From Rhopalosiphum padi (Eukaryota > Arthropoda > Insecta > Hemiptera > Aphididae): 64,000 nucleotides of DNA. Made by a program: the position numbers and the translations under genes. Of the stretch, positions 39,738 through 51,700 are shown one piece after another. The stretch is taken from positions 49,141,858 through 49,205,857 of the forward strand of contig NC_083598.1 in NCBI RefSeq assembly GCF_020882245.1, in the 5' to 3' direction. The notes under the pieces were generated by a model. It ran no database searches. It had not been told where the DNA came from and saw only the letters and a program-made list of their open reading frames with translations. The first letter of the stretch is position 1. Each line of letters begins with the position of its first letter.

Positions 39738-39775
39738 TAACAACAACAACAACAACAACAACAATAATAATAATA
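39738..39775. repeat. (AAC)n-(AAT)n compound microsatellite
   Basis: About eight AAC units switching to about four AAT units. Confidence 0.9.
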
Positions 39776-39790
39776 ACCACTAGTCCCTCG

Positions 39791-41260
39791 TAGTATGTTA
39801 AGTACTTATATTATATCGAAAAGCTATTTTGAATTTCGGCGAATATCTGCGAACCGTAATATTTGTGCAGTGTCTATAATACGAATACATTTTAATTACT
39901 TCTTTTGATTTTAACAACTTTACCAATTTAAAAGTGACTCATATAACAGAAGTAATTTAGGATTTATCTCTTAGATATTAAAAATTATACAAAGAGTTGA
40001 AATCCTTAAGTTTTTAAACGTGTAATAATAATTATCTATTTCTGTGGTTGAAATTAAATACTAATTTAATATTTGTTTTGTTTAATCTTGTTACCACGTT
40101 TTGTATAGGTGTTTTAATTAATGATAATCAATACATATTTCTTGATTTGGTAATTTGGTAAGCGCAAAATATGTAATTGCCATTTCGTATACATGAAACT
40201 CAAATATTTAAATTTATTTTATATTATATAAGGAGTGATATGTGATGAGATAAACACATTTTCTTTTTTATAATATGAAAATCCTATTTTTATTTTAAAA
40301 TTTAAATTTATAAGAAATATGAATAAGCATCTAAATTAAAACTAAACGAAATAGCTAATGAATTTCTAAACTTTATGAACTAAAGGTGTCTAGTAGGTAT
40401 TTAATTCTTACAATGGTTCAACATGTAATACAAAAAGAATAGGTAGTTAATAATTTATACTCTAGAAAACTTATTATAATCAGATAGTTTTTACATAATT
40501 TATAAAAATATGGTGTTATATTTTTGCTTAAAAAAAATTCTTTATGTTAAAATAGCAATACTCATTTGAAAAAATAAATTACATATTAATCAACAGAATA
40601 CTTTTAAATGAGATAGATATAGCATACGGTATACCTTATATTTGAAACTATAGTTTTAAAGTACATTGAAATTCTGAATAAATTCATTATATTTTAAAGA
40701 AAACGTTCAGGTAAACTGTTATTCCTGACTTTTTATAGATCATCTTCCAGTGTACACCATCACTGAAAACATAATATTACCATCCATTCATAATGCGCAA
40801 AGGTACCTAATACAATAATAATATAATGAATTGTTTAAATATTTTCTTCAATAAAACATGTAAAATATATTATTCATATAAACCACAGTAGTCGAATGAT
40901 CTTTAATCAATTCGTTTTATGATTTTTACAACGAAGCTATATATAATAAACTTAAAAATGTATCTTGAGCCGTAGTGTGTAAAAGTCCATCACCGACTAC
41001 ATATTATTTTAATATCACGACGACGACGTTTTCACCAGTATTTTGTATATACCTCAAGATTTCATATCAAATTAATGCAATGCTGCCGAAATCAAACCAC
41101 CACAAGTACATATAAATGTCGTAAAGACGGTTGCTCTAATCCTGCAGATCGTATTGTGTTATTAGCAGTAACAAAAGTCATTCACCGGGCGCGCCGAACA
41201 GTTAATTAGGTAGGTATAATAATAATATGACGTATACCCGCGTTTATATTCGTAGTTAAT
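39791..41260. other. AT-rich non-coding stretch
   Basis: No gene or element recognised. A GGTACC word lies at 40802-40807. Confidence 0.5.
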
Positions 41261-41900
41261 AGAATTTTGCCAAATTTATGATTATATTATAATACTATTA
41301 CGACTCGTCGTTCGAGTGTCCGTTGCGTGTCACTTATACATCTGATATTATTTGCCGTGAAATCTCGGGTTTCGGTTTTTTATCGCGTTCCAAAACGTCA
41401 ATAAATCATCGTATACATTTGTACCCACCTATGCCATCGGACGGAGAACGCCCCGAAAACTGCGTTATTCAGTTCTTCTCATCACTGCAGTTATCGCTGT
41501 ACGACACGCGTCCGTTATACCGTATTATTATTATAGCCTCTAGTTTTAATTATAATATAAATTCGTTCTGACTAGCGTGATAGAAGGTGGTTAGTTCAAT
41601 AGAAGCAAATAACAAACCTCTTTTACTCATCGCCCGCCGACATACGATACGTGCCAGGCGTAAACAATAATACATGGCGGGCGCTCGGTCACGTCTTAAG
41701 ACAGGATGTGATGTGTGTATAAATCAATTAAACATTCGAAATAGTTACCAGCATCAGCAGTTTTCGAAAGTCTTGTACGGCAGTATCGGTTAGGTCGCGT
41801 AGTCTTGTGGAAGTCCATCGCAGTCGAGGTGTATAATGATGTGTGTAGGTATAGGATCGGATTTATCGAAGGACGAAGAGTCGACAGACGACCAACGTGT
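41261..41900. other. GC-richer island
   Basis: CpG-containing block with an unrecognised 80-codon plus frame (41323-41571) and an unrecognised minus frame (42053-41790). Regulatory or untranslated sequence is the likeliest reading. Confidence 0.4.
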
Positions 41901-43185
41901 TATAATAATATGCCTAATTACGATAATAATACGAAAGAATGATCTATAAGTGCTGAGAATATTCGACTGATCGTACTCAAATAGGCAGAGAATACTAGAG
42001 TATATATTTATGCTAACATCGGCCAATCTGCATCTTTTAGGTACATTATACAACGACTGTTACATTTTTCATTTGGGAAATTTTCAGATCCGTCGAAAGC
42101 TTAGTTTTTTGTAATTTAATTTAAACAAATATTACAAGTATTAAACATTATATATAAAAAAAAAAAAAAATAGATAAATAAAATATATTGATCAGATTTA
42201 TTTTAAAATAATAAATATTTTATATACTTTTGAAACAACACATGTTGTTCTGTAGTCTGGTATTCAGCAAACCGATAAAATCTATAAAACGTTTTTCCGG
42301 ACTTCCATTATAACCAAATGATATTATTTAATTATTTACTATAAATATAATATTATACGGTGTCTAATTTAAATTTCAGACAACACCCATCATATAATAA
42401 TTTATACAGTTTCGAAGTACTGCGCATATAATCTACTTCAAGTGTATGAAATCATACAAAAAGACCGACCGTGTAAAAGTATAATTTTTTAACTCGCTCG
42501 TATCCGAATCTAAAGACGGGTCGTTGAAAAAATAATGATATTGCGATGACTTAAAAATAAATTGTAATTTTGTTTCCGCTGGTTATTCTTTGTGATAATG
42601 ATATTATAGCCTTACACGCCTTGCGATTATATTATGTGTACCGTATGTGAATTCGTGAAATTTCATTTGCACGTATTGTGCGCGTAAAGGTGGCGTGCAC
42701 TATATAATACATTAATGTTGTACCGTTGTGCGCCGCTAGAATAAAATTAATAACATATTCCCAGAAGTCTTTTAAAATTGTCTGTTCACATGGGAAATTC
42801 TTTGAGAGTCTCGAATAAAATAATAGTGCTGTGCTGCTGTATTCATAATCTGTCCTCTCCGCGTAGTTTGCCGTTATAGGACTTGTGGTAAAAGTGGTTC
42901 AAACGTACATCTCAGTTTAATGTGTTATTATCGTACGATGCGTTTTCCGAGATACAATTAGTTCCGTCTAATTTTTAATTTTTAGATGTACTGCATAATA
43001 ATTTAGCACAGTACACTTACTTGACTTGGAATGCATTCTGAAAATAAAGTAATCTTATTAATAACGATGTGTATTCGCCGAAGTGTCAGTTCGGGACTTA
43101 TTGCCGTGTTATTGGTGTTGTTGCCGAGAAAACGTTTGTCTGAAAGACACGGCGTTATTCATAGAGTCGATGACGTATAAACAAA
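41901..43185. other. AT-rich then mixed-composition sequence leading into a candidate exon
   Basis: AT-rich up to about 42450, then moderately GC-richer. TCAGTT at about 43086-43091 matches an arthropod initiator and would give a 5' leader of roughly 100 bases before the ATG at 43186. No TATA box at a convincing distance. Confidence 0.3.
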
Positions 43186-43272
43186 ATGGAAGTTGAAGGT
43201 GTCTGTCTAATGTGGAACAGCGAGTTTCATAACGCTAAAGTCAAAAATTCGGCGTACCATCTAAACTTCTAC
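43186..43272 (+). CDS. Candidate first coding exon, unrecognised protein
   Basis: ATG at 43186 lies in a strong start context (ACAAAATGG) with an in-frame TAA three codons upstream, so it is the natural start. Exactly 29 codons (MEVEGVCLMWNSEFHNAKVK then NSAYHLNFY) end at TAC|GTAAGTTTG, a full GTAAGT donor match in phase 0. Unspliced, the frame would stop at 43293. The segment is richer in GC and in balanced codons than its surroundings. The CLMWNS segment faintly recalls the CLRWNN that opens the BTB domain of the insect ttk/lola group, but the residues after it do not match, so I make no family call. The partner exon was not found. Confidence 0.28.
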
Positions 43273-44092
43273 GTAAGTTTGAAAAACCTTTGACCAATCT
43301 CCTCGAGTATTCATTGAATGGCAACTGATGTAACTAAATATTGCGACAAAGTTTCCTGAGAACCATCAATAGGCTACGTTAGTTTATTTACATCAAAATA
43401 GAAACACTATTCACGTCACAAACTACATTTGTGACCAATTGTGACACCGGATAATATTTATATAACTATTTTTTTTATATTTATATTTTTATATTATAAC
43501 TTATAAGCAATAATAAAGTTTTTGTTTATTAGTGTTTAAGTTTTTATTTACGCCGATCATGCGTTTTCTCATCACATAAAATACTGTCTCTCTATTATAA
43601 CGTGACAAAGTAATAAGCAGAAACGGATGGTGTTAAAATATTGATAAATCGATCGGCACTTGGACATGGTGGAATTCAATTTCAAAAAGTTGGTTAAAAA
43701 AATTACGAAGTATGGTTAGTTATAAACTGAATACTGATTAAGGTTCAATTACGATGGAGTTACATAATGACGTAATATATTAAAAATGTCGTTAGTAAAT
43801 ATGTAACTTATTAAATCGATTGAAATTAATAAGTATTTTATAAATTGTTTTACGATAGATATATATTATAATTTTGTGATTGGAGAGGGGCATAACTTCA
43901 AACACGTTGAATCTCTTGATTTGACATTTTCATAATATGACAATATTTATCATGTGGAAACAAATTTATTTGAATATGTCAGTTGTAGTCAAAAACTGAA
44001 AGAATTAATATTTATAATTTTTTTATTAGGTATATATATCTACTTATCTTAAAAAAAAAAGTAAATACAATTTGAAAATTAAATAGACTGTT

Positions 44093-44098
44093 TTTATT
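44093..44098 (-). terminator. Possible poly-A signal (AATAAA)
   Basis: AATAAA on the minus strand about 90 bases beyond the TAG stop at 44189, a normal distance for the 3' end of the candidate gene. Such hexamers are common in AT-rich DNA, so support is only positional. Confidence 0.2.
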
Positions 44099-44188
44099 TA
44101 TAAATCGTGCAGTTTTCTAAAACTTGGGTACAACATAAGAAAGCACTTCTTATTGGAAAAACACTTAAAAAAAATGTACCACCCGAAG

Positions 44189-44348
44189 CTATTGTTCAAT
44201 TTGTCTCACTGCCGCCCTTCTATTGGCATTGCCTGTAAATTTAAAATATACTTTACAAACTACTGAAAAACTTCACTCACGCCGCGGAATTCGATTCATG
44301 CGTGGCTGCGACGTTTTTAACCTTTCGTCGGACGAAATCAATATTTTA
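44189..44348 (-). CDS. Candidate 3' end of a gene: two exons, stop codon and splice sites
   Basis: Minus strand, exon 44348-44281 then exon 44232-44189. The first follows a TATCTATTTCAG acceptor and ends at GC|GTGAGT. The second follows ATTTTAAATTTACAG. The phases agree: joining the last C with GC completes a codon, giving KILISSDERLKTSQPRMNRI-PR then RNANRRAAVRQIEQ and a TAG stop at 44191-44189. All three frames of the second exon are otherwise closed, so only this join works. Both exons are GC-richer than the AT-rich 48-base intron between them. That intron is unusually short for an insect. The product tail is very basic. No upstream exon or family is identified. Confidence 0.33.
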
Positions 44349-44359
44349 CTGAAATAGAT

Positions 44360-46008
44360 ATTTGTTGTTCTGAGTTCGAGAACACTATCCGTATAATATT
44401 GTGATGCAAAATCCATTTTTCAGTTCTGGTTTCCGGAAGGTACCACGTGTTCACGACTAGGAAACACAATATACATGTTTGATGTTTCCATGAATTCGAT
44501 GCTTTTAGGCGAAATAGATATTCAAAATCTCGAAAGCGTATTGTGCAACGTGTTTAGTTGCACATCATAATATTATAGTTAATAGATATTATATTAAAAC
44601 TAATTGTTGTTGATTAAAGCAAACGTAACTAATATAGGAACCTACAATTTAATTACACAAAACGAAATAGTTTATTTATTTTTAATTTCTTAACTCAATC
44701 TGTTAATGTTCAATACATTATACATTTGTGATACTTAGCTTAACCCAGTTAATTTGAAAAATTATAGATACGTTAGTTAAAATCATGTCTATATAATATA
44801 TTGTTAAGTTTGGTTTAATTTAAATTTTAAATTAATATTTTTGTTTAATACCGCAGTATTCAATGTTTTTAAACTTTAAAAATATATTTATGTATTTTAT
44901 TTATTTATTTAATTGATCGATAAAAACTTATGATTTCCTACATCCGTATACAATACAAAATAAATAAATATTAACATAATAGTTAGTCATTATTTAACAA
45001 ACAGTTAAAGTGCAAAATCGATATGTGTAATTTAGGTTAGTAATACCTAACTTATTTTGAATTGATTCGTTAAAATTTTTTACCATTTAAACTTTAAATT
45101 TTTAATATTAAATCTATTGTTAGTAAAATATCAATTGTCAGAGATCCTGTCAAATACTAGTTTGGGGAAAATAAATTGCATAAATATTCGATAATACCAT
45201 GTAGAGACGGCGTGGTTATAAACTTGACTCTACTCCACCAAAACAATTTTTAAAAGACATTTTTAACAAAATACTATATACTCATACACATAGTCATTTA
45301 GACGATTGAAATAAATCAAATACAATTGGGTAACATTTTAACATATTGCAGTTATAATAATATTTTTTTTTTTTTTTTTTTTTTTTAGGGAAAGAATATT
45401 ATTTTATCAGTAGATTATCCACTCTGATTTTTTCTGACAGTTTAATAGTTATTTATGCATTTATTGTTTTTTTAGTAAAATATAAATATGTACATTACTA
45501 TGCAACTTTGTTTTTAGTATATCTATAATAGTTCTGAGTTTAAATTTGAGTTATAATATTATTCACTAAAGAGTTACAAAATTGATTTTATATATTTATA
45601 TTTTATCTTGAAACATACAAATGATATGTACAATTATTAAGAAATTAACTTAAAAATATCATTTTTAGTGGGATTGAAAAACATCTGTGTAGGTTAAGCC
45701 TGTATAAGCCACTTTCCGCCTACATAATTATTAACAAATAATTAAATTTAATATTGACCTAATTAAAAAAAAAAAAACTAGTTATTTGTTTTTAATAACT
45801 TCTCATCTTTTGTCAAATAAAAAAAATTACTGTATCTTTGTAAAGGAATACAAACACTATGATTGCAGTATTTAATATTTCATAAATTAAAGTAATATAA
45901 ATTGTAGAAAGCGTTTTTCTTTTTTATTTGATAATTTTATCCACAGGTACATACAATGATATAAAATTATATAAAAAAATTTAAAATTGTATTTTTATAC
46001 AATTTAAA
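44360..46008. other. AT-rich stretch with a T24 tract
   Basis: A T24 homopolymer at 45363-45386 ends in AGGG. A small stem pairs GTGCAAC with GTTGCAC around 44543-44563. Upstream exons of the 44.2 kb candidate would lie here, but none is identified. Confidence 0.45.
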
Positions 46009-46110
46009 CAGAAGATTCCGCTTAATAGAGGTACCGGTTAATTAGGACAGCCACTTAATCGGGACACTCATACGCATGGCAGACGTGTCCCAATAAATCG
46101 GAGTCTACTG
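46009..46110. mobile_element. Degraded pogo/Tigger-type miniature element
   Basis: The right end reads GTGTCCCAATAAATCGGAGT then CTACTG|TA, a terminus form common in pogo/Tigger DNA transposons. The left end, CAGAAGATTCCGCTTA, is a decayed inverted counterpart of CAGTAGACTCCGATTTA. The interior carries more related pieces (TTAATTAGGACAG, CTTAATCGGGACAC). At 102 bp it is non-coding. TA is present at the right flank only. Confidence 0.6.
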
Positions 46111-47180
46111 TAATTAACTATAGGTATATATATATATATTTTTTACACACTCACCAATTTATCTACCTACCTAACTTAACCGATGTGTTTGATTGGATTT
46201 GGATTTAATTTACTATATTCCAACCAAAAGATTTACTTTTTTAATTTTAAAATATTTTTTCAATCACGCTGATAAGCTACGTTCTCGTGTTTTTATAAGA
46301 TACAATTACGTCGAGTAAGATTGTTAATAATGTAAAAGGTTTTACCCTTTTAACATAGTTATTGTTAAGAATCCTAGAGACTTGTAATTGAATCGTATCT
46401 CGATGCTCCTATGTTCATTTGACAATGCAGAGGTCGACGATAGACAACTTACCGTTATAATAGTATTGTTACCACGACCACAATAATATTAGTATATACA
46501 TTTCCAAGAGGGTGAAAGAGATCATTTGCCATTAACAGTAAAAATGTTAGTACAAATATATAATTTAACTAAAATGCTACATAATTTATAACTTTTTTCT
46601 AATGTACATTGATTATTTAGTTATTTAGTATTGCATAACAGTTAAATTATACATAACAGTGCAATAAAAAAATATTTCGTAGGTACATACGAAATAAAAA
46701 TACAATTTTTAAACAATAAATAATTGAGTTTTATAAAATTATAAATTAACATTACTATAAAGCGGGAGTTTAAATTGACATAAGACATTAGACGCCTTAA
46801 TGGCTCATTTTATAAGTAATTTTTGGGGGATGTAGTAACGTAGATTAAGTGTGGGAATGCGTAGAATGAAATTTTGAAAATAGCTAAAAACAATTAAGGT
46901 GGGAAAACCAATTTGGTTCAGCAAAATACCATTTTCAAACTTTGTGCTAAGTGCGCTTCCACGTTAATTGACAGTATGTTATATAAATACTTCAAAAACT
47001 GGATAATAAAGGTAGTGAGGGTGTATGGAAATTCTCTAAAAAAAAAAAGTGAAGAAACCTCTACATTTTACGTCGTATTTAAATTATATATATTTAAAAA
47101 GAAAGTATTATAATGAGATGCGATACAGTAATGCGATAGGTTGTTTTATTAAACCTCTCGGATTTGAACATGAATCAAGA
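46111..47180. other. AT-rich non-coding stretch
   Basis: A TA tract lies near 46123-46139. A 66-codon frame at 46913-47113 is unrecognised and lacks an ATG at its first codon. Nothing else seen. Confidence 0.45.
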
Positions 47181-47182
47181 TT

Positions 47183-47658
47183 CACGTGATCACGTGTTTT
47201 TTGTTCACGTGTATTTAAATTTAAAAATTCATGAGTTTTATTTACGTGTAATTAAAATATAAGTAATATTTATTTAACGTATTGAATTATTATTTAATAT
47301 AATACAAAATATATATTTATGTGTGTTGATAATTGCTGTAAAAAACTAAAAATATCTGTATATATACTATTCTTAAAACAAATTTCTCATAAACAGTGTT
47401 TTAGTAAAAAAAAAAACCAGACGTGTAAAGCAAATGCTTCGTGTTCAAAATAAATTAGTGATTACCGATCATTGCTGTGTCCAAACTAGATGCCATTGGA
47501 GTATTATACTACACTCATTGATTTATTGAAAATAAAGTTTCACGTGTAATAAAAAACGCGCGTACAAATAAAAATAAAAATAAATCTGGAATAAATTCAT
47601 AGACTGGAGTGAATCTTAATTTAAATTTAACGTGTACTCGTTGATTTAACAACACGTG
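47183..47658. promoter_or_regulatory. Cluster of five CACGTG boxes, loosely mirror-arranged
   Basis: Perfect CACGTG palindromes occur at 47183-47188, 47191-47196, 47206-47211, 47541-47546 and 47653-47658, with further near matches (TACGTG near 47243, AACGTG near 47630). CACGTG is the E-box bound by bHLH factors such as Myc/Max and Clock/Cycle. The outermost copies form TTCACGTG and CACGTGAA, and blocks with TTAAATTTAAA lie just inside both ends. The whole may therefore be an old inverted-repeat transposon rather than an enhancer. Confidence 0.4.
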
Positions 47659-47999
47659 AAATAGAAATATAATATTTGTATTTTCACAGAAATGTCCTTC
47701 GAATCTCTTCCCGAACTTGAATTTGAGAGTTTGATTCGTGATATTGCGAATGAACTATTAATAATAATTGACAGATAACTGTATACATAATTTAACGCAC
47801 ATACATACGCGATGGTAAATTTATCTCTCTTCCTCGGCAAAATAAAATTGCCCTAAACAAATCGCGAGTTGTATACTTTACGTCTAACAAATATTGTAAG
47901 TCCATCTCTATTATTTTAAGTTTACCATTTCGAAGTTATTGTTATGCGATTCGATTTAAGGAGAAAGTCCCTCCGACCAATTCACAGAGAAATTGTAAG

Positions 48000-48191
48000 T
48001 CAAAGATGACTCGTTTTGAGATCGGACTGACAACGGACTTTACTGAGACCGTCGTGTAATTCTGTTACAGTCGAGCTGGAAGTCCGTTCGTCATAGTCTA
48101 TATACGTGACACAAGACGTATCATGCGATGTGCGACGCTTTCCGGTTTCGTCGTTTTTAGCGCCGAACGATTGTAAATCGAAAAACAACAT
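48000..48191 (-). CDS. Small open frame beside a MITE, unrecognised (63 codons)
   Basis: ATG at 48191 to a stop at 48000 on the minus strand, starting MLFFDLQSFGAKNDETGKRR. The composition is balanced, hydrophilic and richer in GC than the flanks. It lies in a GC-richer island and begins 19 bases from the end of the pogo-type MITE, which would sit directly upstream of it. No domain, splice site or poly-A signal is recognised. A chance frame is quite possible. Confidence 0.17.
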   Translation of the reverse strand: MLFFDLQSFGAKNDETGKRRTSHDTSCVTYIDYDERTSSSTVTELHDGLSKVRCQSDLKTSHL

Positions 48192-48209
48192 TGTGTTAAT
48201 TGTATAATA

Positions 48210-48381
48210 CAGTGAAACTTCGATAACTCGAACCTCTCTAAGTCGAATTTTCGATAACTCGAAGGAATTCCATAGCCTCTGTATTTCAATTTATGGTAAC
48301 TTGGACCTCTATGAATCGAATTTTCGATAACTCGAATTTTATTTTTGCCCCCGACCGATTCGAGTTATTGAGGTTCCACTG
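48210..48381. mobile_element. Pogo/Tigger-type MITE, 172 bp, with TA flanks
   Basis: The terminal inverted repeats are CAGTGAAACTTCGATAACTC-GAA on the left and the reverse complement of CAGTGGAACCTCAATAACTC-GAA on the right, about 20 of 23 bases matching. TA dinucleotides directly flank both ends (48208-48209 and 48382-48383), as expected for Tc1/mariner-pogo insertion. Inside, CGATAACTCGAA recurs at 48221, 48252 and 48325, and an ACCTCT...TCGAATTTT block occurs twice, so the interior arose by partial tandem duplication of the end. It has no coding capacity and would depend on a transposase elsewhere. Confidence 0.88.
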
Positions 48382-48383
48382 TA

Positions 48384-48720
48384 TTTTATATCATATTATC
48401 ATTACGTACAGACTCTTGGACGACGGTTATAATAAGACTATAGCCATCTCGAGACCGTGCGCTTATGGGTTATTGCGCAAGAGTCTTCGGGCCGATCTAT
48501 GCTGCAGATATTGTTATACGGGTGGGATTGGACCCGTGTACAAAGTAGGTACCTATATAATAGTATAATCTCTGCGTTACACGTCCGCCCGGTCGCGGTC
48601 GAACAAATTTAGTTTACCATAATATCCATAATACCTATATACGCGGTACACGTGGTATCTCACTATACCGCGTTTCTACCGTTTGTGTGGATATAGCAGG
48701 TGTATAATAGCCTTATTGCT
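48384..48720. other. Remainder of GC-richer island
   Basis: CpG-containing sequence to about 48700, with a TAGGTACCTA word at 48546-48555. An unrecognised plus frame (48293-48568) starts inside the MITE and is treated as chance. Confidence 0.4.
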
Positions 48721-51700
48721 GTGTTATAATGATATACAGAATTATGTTCGCCCTGAATGCTCACGTCCTATTTTTCTTCCAATATAATAATGAATTTGTT
48801 TAATTTATTTCGTTTTTTTTTTTTTTTTTATTTATAAGTAAGTATGTGTTAACTTGATTTGTTAATCCAAACCCTCGCTTATGGTGTAACTATTCCACTG
48901 TAGTGTAACTAAATAGAAATTTGTACAAATAGTTTTTGAATTATTTAATTTGCCTTCCGTATTGTACGAAGATATTACTAGTTTTATGATTATAGTTTGG
49001 AAATATATAGAAGTATTGATTATTTCAAAAATATCGGGATTAATCACTTAAATATTTTGATATTTACAAAAATATATATTTTTTTTAATTTTCCCAGTTA
49101 TAATTGGTAACCATTGGTAAAAAATTAAATAATAAATCTATTTACAATTTTTCTACATAAAGTGTTATACCTAATTCAATAAATAATTGAAATTTGAGTT
49201 TCAATTTAAATGCATACAATTTTTCAACAACAAAAAATCAGTTCAATCATTTACATAAAATAAAAAAAGGTGTTTTCATTTTAAAAAGTTTGTATAGTAA
49301 GTATTTAAAAATATTATTCTATAGTATACTTAAAAATTCTATAAATCAGAATTTAAACTAATGCATTAATAATGGTTAAATAGTAGGGGTACCTACCATG
49401 TACCACGTTCATGTCTCATCTAGTGCATATATCTGCTACCTTCAACCTAAATGATTGTATACAACTTTTTCAATACTTAATTGTAATAATAACGTTTATA
49501 CAAATGCTTTGAGTCCAGGCGAGCCACAAAACACAATGTATTTTAAGAAACTATACAATTTTACAGAATAATGATTGAAAAACATTAACGAGAAAAACAT
49601 ATTAATATTTAATTTAAATAACTGCAGCTTATTCAAATTTATTTTAAAACATGCAATTTTAAAGCATTTCAAAGATATTTGTTGTATATTTGTTGTGGTT
49701 CGCGAATGCAATTTTGACATTATATTTTGACTTTATATTGTAACATTCAAACGTGCGCAACACTATATTTATCAATTCGTACTTACCTAAGAAATAAAAA
49801 ATAGCGTATTTGTTTTTTTTTCGCATTGTTCTTTGAAATTTTATTTTCTATGTTTAGATTCAGTGAGTCAAATCAGTACAAAAAAAAAACACCGCCAAAT
49901 ATGTAGAGCTATGTAGTTACTCGTACCTATTTATCGATCGAAAGAGTAAGCAACGCTGGACATGTTAAATGTTAAAAAATAAACTGTTTAACTATTTAAT
50001 ATTTCATAAAAAAAATCTACTTTTTGCGTTCAAAATTACCACAGATATATATGCTTAAATAAAAAAATGACTTTTAATCAAAAAGTTCAAGATTTTTTAA
50101 TATTGTATATTATAGTTTAATTCATAAGACTATTATAATTTTATATTAATGTCACTCACATAATACTTCTAATTTACAAACAATTGAATAAATTAATTGA
50201 TGATTTGGGGCTAACTAATTGGTTATTCAACCGCTCAAAATGGCTATGTTTAGAATAAAAAAAAATAAAAATATTTTGAATTAATCAAATTATTTCAATT
50301 AACAATATATTTAGCTTTAAAAGTCTTAAATTATAAAAACTGAAAAGAAATACTTACTTATTACAATTAATACAAGTTGATATTTTACTTTAATGAACAT
50401 CTTAGTAATAATTGTGAAACTTTCAATTTTTTAAATTGTTTTTTTTTTTTCAATTCTAAATTGTTTTGTTAAAAATGCAGTTTATTCATTCTTATGAACA
50501 AAAAACATGGACATTAATTTTAAATTTTAATCACAGTTGTTTCAAATCAGTGTAACATTAAAATTTAACATACATATTATTTTTTCAAATTTTTAGATAA
50601 AAACTTATGTATTACAATGAATAATATTTAAACGTATTAATTTGAAAAGCAATCTGTTATTAATATTATTGATCCGTCAGTTAATAAACTCTGAACAGTA
50701 ATGTATAGTTATAACTGAACTATTCCAACAATTTTTAATTAGTAGATTCATGTCAAATATATTTGTATATTAATTACAGAAATAAATAATATGATAATTA
50801 TAAATTATTGCTCATCATGGTCGAGGCGATTTGTCAACCAGGCCGACTTTTAGCGGTATGTGCGGTCATAGATTTAAAACGTAGTAGTGGTAATAATAAT
50901 CAATGTACATCCACCGATCACCTTACTAGATGTAGGTATACTGTAACGATAACGATTATTATCATTATTATTATTATTATTTTTGTAAGTAGTAAGTGAT
51001 TTCGGTTTTAAAATATCTGCTCCATGACTATTGTTCTTATCTACAACATACGTATAACAGTTATTCATGAAAATAGTTTCCTATTTTTTTTTTTTAAAGA
51101 TTCACTCGATTTAATTGTGAATGATACAAAAAAAAAAATAAAAAAATTGATTTATTTATTAATCTGTTTTTATTGCCACAGTATTTCAACTTCTAAAGCT
51201 CATACCTCAGAAAAATGAGTAATTATAATTACTTATTTACGGCATCTGCAGTAATAATTGTTGTCTGCGCTTTCTGATATAGCCAGCGGCGGTCATCTAT
51301 ATAATCTGAACCTAGTTGCGATAACGATAACACACATGAACCGCAGTAATATAAATTCTATACTTAACCGAGAAATAAAATCACAAACAAAAATAAAACA
51401 AACTCCGTTTTGTTCAGTCACACACAGAGTGCACAAGTGATAATTTTACAACTAATTCTAATAAATTCAGATAAAAAAAGGAATCGCTCATCTGACGGAT
51501 CTTCCAAAAATATAATATCATAAAATTGATAAAAAAAAAGTTTATTTTCAACGACCAATATAAACTTCTGCTTCATTATTTATAATAATAATACTGACTA
51601 CTTAGATAGTGAATACATACATAGCATCTATCAAATGAAGCATCTAATGATAATATTGATTTTATTAATAGACCTACACCATCGTCGCCACTAATTACAA

